From NCBI GenBank assembly GCA_017469795.1, contig JAFUFT010000015.1, positions 1 to 32,375 of the forward strand: a stretch of DNA of 32,375 nt, in the 5' to 3' direction. The DNA is from Oscillospiraceae bacterium (GTDB lineage: Bacteria > Bacillota > Clostridia > Oscillospirales > Oscillospiraceae). Below the pieces are notes generated by a model. That model was not told the DNA's origin and made no database searches. It worked only from the letters and a program-made list of their open reading frames with translations. A program made the position numbers and the translations under genes. Positions 29,502 to 32,375 of this stretch are shown in pieces. Numbering within the stretch: the first letter of the stretch is position 1; each line of letters opens with the position of its first letter.

Positions 29502-30911
29502 TCAGAACCGGAAATAGATAAAGGGATCGTAGGATGAGCTGACCGCCACTGCGAGGCTGATCAACAACAGTGCTGTATACAGAAGGTTGACTCCAAGCTC
29601 CACCCAAGGATTCCCATCCGGCAGTCTGCTGCGAATCGCCTTCCCCACCGGGAACGCGCACAACAGTCCCGTTGGAAGAAAAATCAGCTGGGGAATCAAT
29701 CCCGCCGACGCAGAAATCACGCCCATCAGATCTGTAGGTGCGAAGAAGAACATCTCCTTTAGCGCATGCAGCATCTGAGAGAAATCAGTCAGGTTGAAGA
29801 TTACATATCCCACCGTCACGCAGAATGCCGTATAGAACCAGCGGATGACCTTGGGCAGCCGGTCCAGCAGCTTCCCCAGGGCAAGCCGTTCCAGGAGCAG
29901 CAGCACCGCGTAGTACAGCCCCCAGAGCATAAAGTTCCACTGGGCACCATGCCAGAAACCCGTAAGGGCCCAAACAATCAGCACATTCCGAATCCACTTG
30001 GCCTTGCCGCAGCGGTTTCCGCCCAAGGGAATGTAGATGTAGTCTCGGAACCAGCTGCTCAGGGAGATGTGCCACCGTCGCCAGAACTCTTTCACAGATA
30101 AGGAGATATACGGATAGTCGAAGTTCTCCAGAAAGTGAAACCCGAAAATCCGTCCCATGCCGATGGCCATATCGCTGTATCCGGAAAAGTCAAAGTAGAT
30201 CTGGAGCGTATAGGCTGCCGCCGCGATCCAGTAAAACACCGTTCCATACACATCAGGATCTCCCCCGTAGACCGTCTCGCAGATCACCGAGACCCCGTTG
30301 GCCAGAATCACCTTTTTCGCCAGCCCAAGGATAAACCTCCGGACACCCGCCGCAGCATCGGCCCAATTCTCCTGCCGGCTGGTGATCTCCGCCTCGATGG
30401 TCTGATACCGGACGATGGGGCCTGCAATCATCTGGGGGAAGAACATCACGTAGAGCGCCAGCCGGAAATAGTTCTTCTGCACCAGGATCTCTCCCCGGTA
30501 CAGATCGATCACATAGGACAGGATCTGAAACGTGTAAAAGCTGATGCCGATGGGCAACGCAATATCCCGCCATCCTCCGGTGCTGTGGAACATCCATTGG
30601 GCCGTATGGACAAATAGGTTCAAATACTTGAACCCCAGCAGGTTCAGCACCAGCAGGCCCGTGGTGATCCAGAAGCAGAGGCGACGGCGTCCGGGTTGAT
30701 CCCGGCTGGCATCGATGGCCAGTCCGCCACCCCAGGCCACCAACGAGGCCAGGATCATCAGCAGCATATACCGGGGCTCTCCCCAGGAATAAAACAGCAC
30801 CGACGCCACCAGCAACACAGCGTTCCGCCAGGCGCGGCAGGGAATCAGAAAGTAGACAGCCGCGACAGCGGGAAGGAACAGATAGAGAAAGGTCAGAGAA
30901 CTGAATACCAT
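29502..30911 (-). CDS. MBOAT-family O-acyltransferase (AlgI/DltB-like)
   Basis: Polytopic membrane acyltransferase that moves acyl groups, usually acetyl, across the membrane toward an extracellular polysaccharide. The 469-residue protein has about eleven hydrophobic helices and an MBOAT core: FPQMIAGPIVRY, FDFSGYSDMAIGMG, EFWRRWHISLSSWFRDYIYIPLGG and WALTGFWHGAQWNF. H321 in FWHG is the conserved catalytic histidine; H281 is the second conserved histidine. ATG 30911 follows GGAGGG by 9 bases. It lies 6 bases behind the DHHW gene, the usual AlgI-AlgJ/X-type pairing. The acceptor polymer is not encoded here. Confidence 0.94.
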   Translation of the reverse strand: MVFSSLTFLYLFLPAVAAVYFLIPCRAWRNAVLLVASVLFYSWGEPRYMLLMILASLVAWGGGLAIDASRDQPGRRRLCFWITTGLLVLNLLGFKYLNLFVHTAQWMFHSTGGWRDIALPIGISFYTFQILSYVIDLYRGEILVQKNYFRLALYVMFFPQMIAGPIVRYQTIEAEITSRQENWADAAAGVRRFILGLAKKVILANGVSVICETVYGGDPDVYGTVFYWIAAAAYTLQIYFDFSGYSDMAIGMGRIFGFHFLENFDYPYISLSVKEFWRRWHISLSSWFRDYIYIPLGGNRCGKAKWIRNVLIVWALTGFWHGAQWNFMLWGLYYAVLLLLERLALGKLLDRLPKVIRWFYTAFCVTVGYVIFNLTDFSQMLHALKEMFFFAPTDLMGVISASAGLIPQLIFLPTGLLCAFPVGKAIRSRLPDGNPWVELGVNLLYTALLLISLAVAVSSSYDPFIYFRF

Positions 30912-30917
30912 ACCATA

Positions 30918-32114
30918 TCATCCCTCCACTCCGTTTCGCAGTTCAAATTCCGGCTTGCAGTAGAAGCTCATGCTTCCCACCACCAAGACCCTATCGATCC
31001 CATGATCCCGCGTGTACTCAAACAGGTCAAAGGGCTGGCCTGCATCCTCCTCGTATGCTCGCAGATCCACGGCGCAGGTAATGTGAAAATGGGACGCGAG
31101 CAGCTTCAGGATCGCGTTGTCAAAGGAATCCCCGATGACCAGCAGGTTGTCCCGCTCCATCCTGCCGGTGTCAAAGATCACTTCCCCGCAATCGCCTCCA
31201 TAGAATAGTCCGTATTTGACCGGCATCTCCGTTCCGGCCAGGAATCCCTCCTGCCATCCATAGTCCGCATCACTCTCGCCGTTGATGGTAATCTTCATGT
31301 ATGGGTACGGATACCGGAACGCGTAAAAATCCTCTGTAAAAGTGTCCGCGCCCAGCGCAGCGGACTTGGAGCCAAAGAATCCGTGCTGAACCAGCACCGC
31401 TTCTCCGCATGGGATCTGCTCTTCCTGCGGAATCCCCAGCAGACCGCAGATCTCCTGATAACCCCTGTAGGATCCGAAACAGTTCCAGTGGTGGTCAGTC
31501 CGGTAGTAATACCGGCTGTAGGTCTCAAAGGAATCCATTGAGAAGGCCCCGGTCTGATCTGTCGGGATTTCCAGTCCGTTCCTCAGATACTCCCAGGCTC
31601 CGACCTTTTCCAGGGTCTCCAGATTGATGTCCCGCTCCCGCTCAATAAAATACAGATAAAATGTCAGCTCCGGATGGGCGGCAGCGCAGGCGTTAAGATT
31701 ATCCCGCCGGGCATTCAGCGCCGCCTTTATTACATCCAGATCCTGCGGGTTGTGCGTCAGATGGGTACCCCCGAAAACAGAAATCTCATCATTGAGATGG
31801 ATATACCGCATGGGCTTTGTCCGGAGCACGGACTGCAGGAACCGGTCCTCGATCCCGGACCGGAAGAGATTGTAGTTTCGCTTCATCTCTGTCGACAGCA
31901 GCACCTGATCTGACAGTGCCCGCTCTGTACCGTCCTGAAAGGTCCCGTCTAAAAACGAAGTGATTCGGAGCTCCGGGAGCAGATTAGCAGGCCGGTTTTC
32001 ATACTCGTTGACCTCCACCGGGGCCAGGATGCAGGTGCCTGCGCTCCAAAGCAGAAACACGGCAATCCCAATGATCCAGACAATATGGAATTTTATCGTT
32101 ATTTTTTTCATCAT
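30918..32114 (-). CDS. DHHW/AlgJ-AlgX-like SGNH O-acetyltransferase partner protein
   Basis: A 398-residue membrane-anchored extracellular protein with one N-terminal signal-anchor helix (about residues 9-30). The family motif YRTDHHWN (D207, H208, H209) and the SGNH nucleophile block VIGDSFDNA (S330) are both present and correspond to the Asp-x-His and Ser of AlgJ/AlgX. ENRP near residue 40 is the typical segment after the anchor. These proteins receive acetyl groups via the MBOAT partner and place them on a polysaccharide. The start is one of two adjacent ATGs (32114 or 32111), with only a weak CGGA upstream. A consensus promoter lies 60 bases ahead. Confidence 0.92.
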   Translation of the reverse strand: MMKKITIKFHIVWIIGIAVFLLWSAGTCILAPVEVNEYENRPANLLPELRITSFLDGTFQDGTERALSDQVLLSTEMKRNYNLFRSGIEDRFLQSVLRTKPMRYIHLNDEISVFGGTHLTHNPQDLDVIKAALNARRDNLNACAAAHPELTFYLYFIERERDINLETLEKVGAWEYLRNGLEIPTDQTGAFSMDSFETYSRYYYRTDHHWNCFGSYRGYQEICGLLGIPQEEQIPCGEAVLVQHGFFGSKSAALGADTFTEDFYAFRYPYPYMKITINGESDADYGWQEGFLAGTEMPVKYGLFYGGDCGEVIFDTGRMERDNLLVIGDSFDNAILKLLASHFHITCAVDLRAYEEDAGQPFDLFEYTRDHGIDRVLVVGSMSFYCKPEFELRNGVEG

Positions 32115-32177
32115 GTTCCGATCCGAGGCAGCAATCCGCCATTATTTGCAGTTTTTTGCGCTTACATACAGTATTTT

Positions 32178-32206
32178 ATTATATCAGCCGGGAGAATCTC
32201 TGTCAA
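32178..32206 (-). promoter_or_regulatory. Promoter of the DHHW-MBOAT unit
   Basis: On the - strand: perfect TTGACA (32201-32206), 17-bp spacer, perfect TATAAT (32178-32183), with an untranslated leader of about 57 bases. It lies about 50 bp beyond the transposase stop codon. Confidence 0.92.
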
Positions 32207-32257
32207 TGCAGCCGGATCTGGGTCTGGGAAAAGCCGTGTAGGTTTGTCAATGATGTG

Positions 32258-32375
32258 TTACACATAAGGGAAAGTAAATAAGACCTGTTTAGGAGATTGC
32301 CAATTAAGCGGACGCATGGGAAACTGATTATACTTACGGTTCCAAACCGCAAGTTGATTCTGGTAGTCCTGGAAC
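32258..32375 (-). CDS. C-terminal end of an integrase-core transposase (cut by window edge)
   Basis: The - strand frame from base 32374 is open for 38 codons to a TAA at 32258-32260. It reads FQDYQNQLAVWNRKYNQF followed by PMRPLNWQSPKQVL. This matches the usual C-terminus of rve-type DDE transposases of IS3/IS481-like elements (a YN-x-RPL-NW-x-SP pattern). The A+T content is visibly higher than in neighbouring genes, as expected of acquired DNA. A perfect 13-bp palindrome (32253-32265) spans the stop codon. The element end probably lies within 32207-32257. The family assignment beyond rve-type is uncertain because only the tail is visible. Confidence 0.75.
   Translation of the reverse strand, partial: FQDYQNQLAVWNRKYNQFPMRPLNWQSPKQVLFTFPYV

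Noticed and set aside
1..32375. tRNA, rRNA, CRISPR arrays, prophage or attachment sites
   Set aside because: None recognised: intergenic regions are short and explained by promoters, terminators, the riboswitch and the repeat element.

Overview
The window reads as a GC-rich Clostridia chromosome, most likely Oscillospiraceae-like (the Flavonifractor/Lawsonibacter/Intestinimonas kind of gut anaerobe). This is inferred from the Firmicutes order glmU-prs-pth-mfd, strong AGGAGG-type ribosome binding sites, a MocR-mobB-DUF523 group, a UPF0237-UPF0210 pair, and many tight TTGACA-17-TATAAT promoters. No rRNA, tRNA, CRISPR array or prophage was seen. The only mobile DNA is the end of a transposase gene at the right edge.

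Left part (1-9230, + strand): the 3' part of dnaK, then dnaJ, a strong terminator, and glmU-like, prs, pth and mfd. The GlmU homologue keeps a complete acetyltransferase half, but its N-terminal pyrophosphorylase half lacks the nucleotide-binding signature. Middle + strand part (9256-17189): a membrane-anchored VanW/YoaR-type cell-wall protein with repeats at both ends; a MocR regulator in which arginine replaces the PLP lysine, followed by mobB and a DUF523 (TudS-like) gene; then a manganese unit consisting of a promoter with a dyad over its -10, a yybP-ykoY riboswitch with a terminator, mntP and a P-type ATPase.

From 17205 on, genes are on the - strand except for one. mnmA diverges from an Rrf2/IscR-like regulator, followed by a CDP-alcohol phosphatidyltransferase. 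A three-gene unit follows: a His-rich CobW GTPase, a second CobW-type GTPase fused to a DUF1980-like domain, and an LCP protein. Next are a MATE exporter with an elaborate upstream region (11-bp direct repeats, promoter, intrinsic terminator in the leader), then UPF0237-UPF0210-cca-cvpA. A 5'-deoxynucleotidase-like HD protein, an MBOAT/DHHW O-acetylation pair and the transposase remnant complete the window.

Most genes are housekeeping. The parts that deserve attention are the riboswitch-controlled Mn2+ exporter pair with a possible second layer of control, the CobW/CobW-DUF1980 pair, the MATE leader, the lysine-less MocR with its ATACCA-type operator, the GlmU homologue with an eroded N-domain, and a 244-bp palindrome-rich intergenic element at 28492-28735 that looks like an interspersed repeat. 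I did not find a clearly new multi-gene system. Promoter and operator calls are pattern matches by eye.
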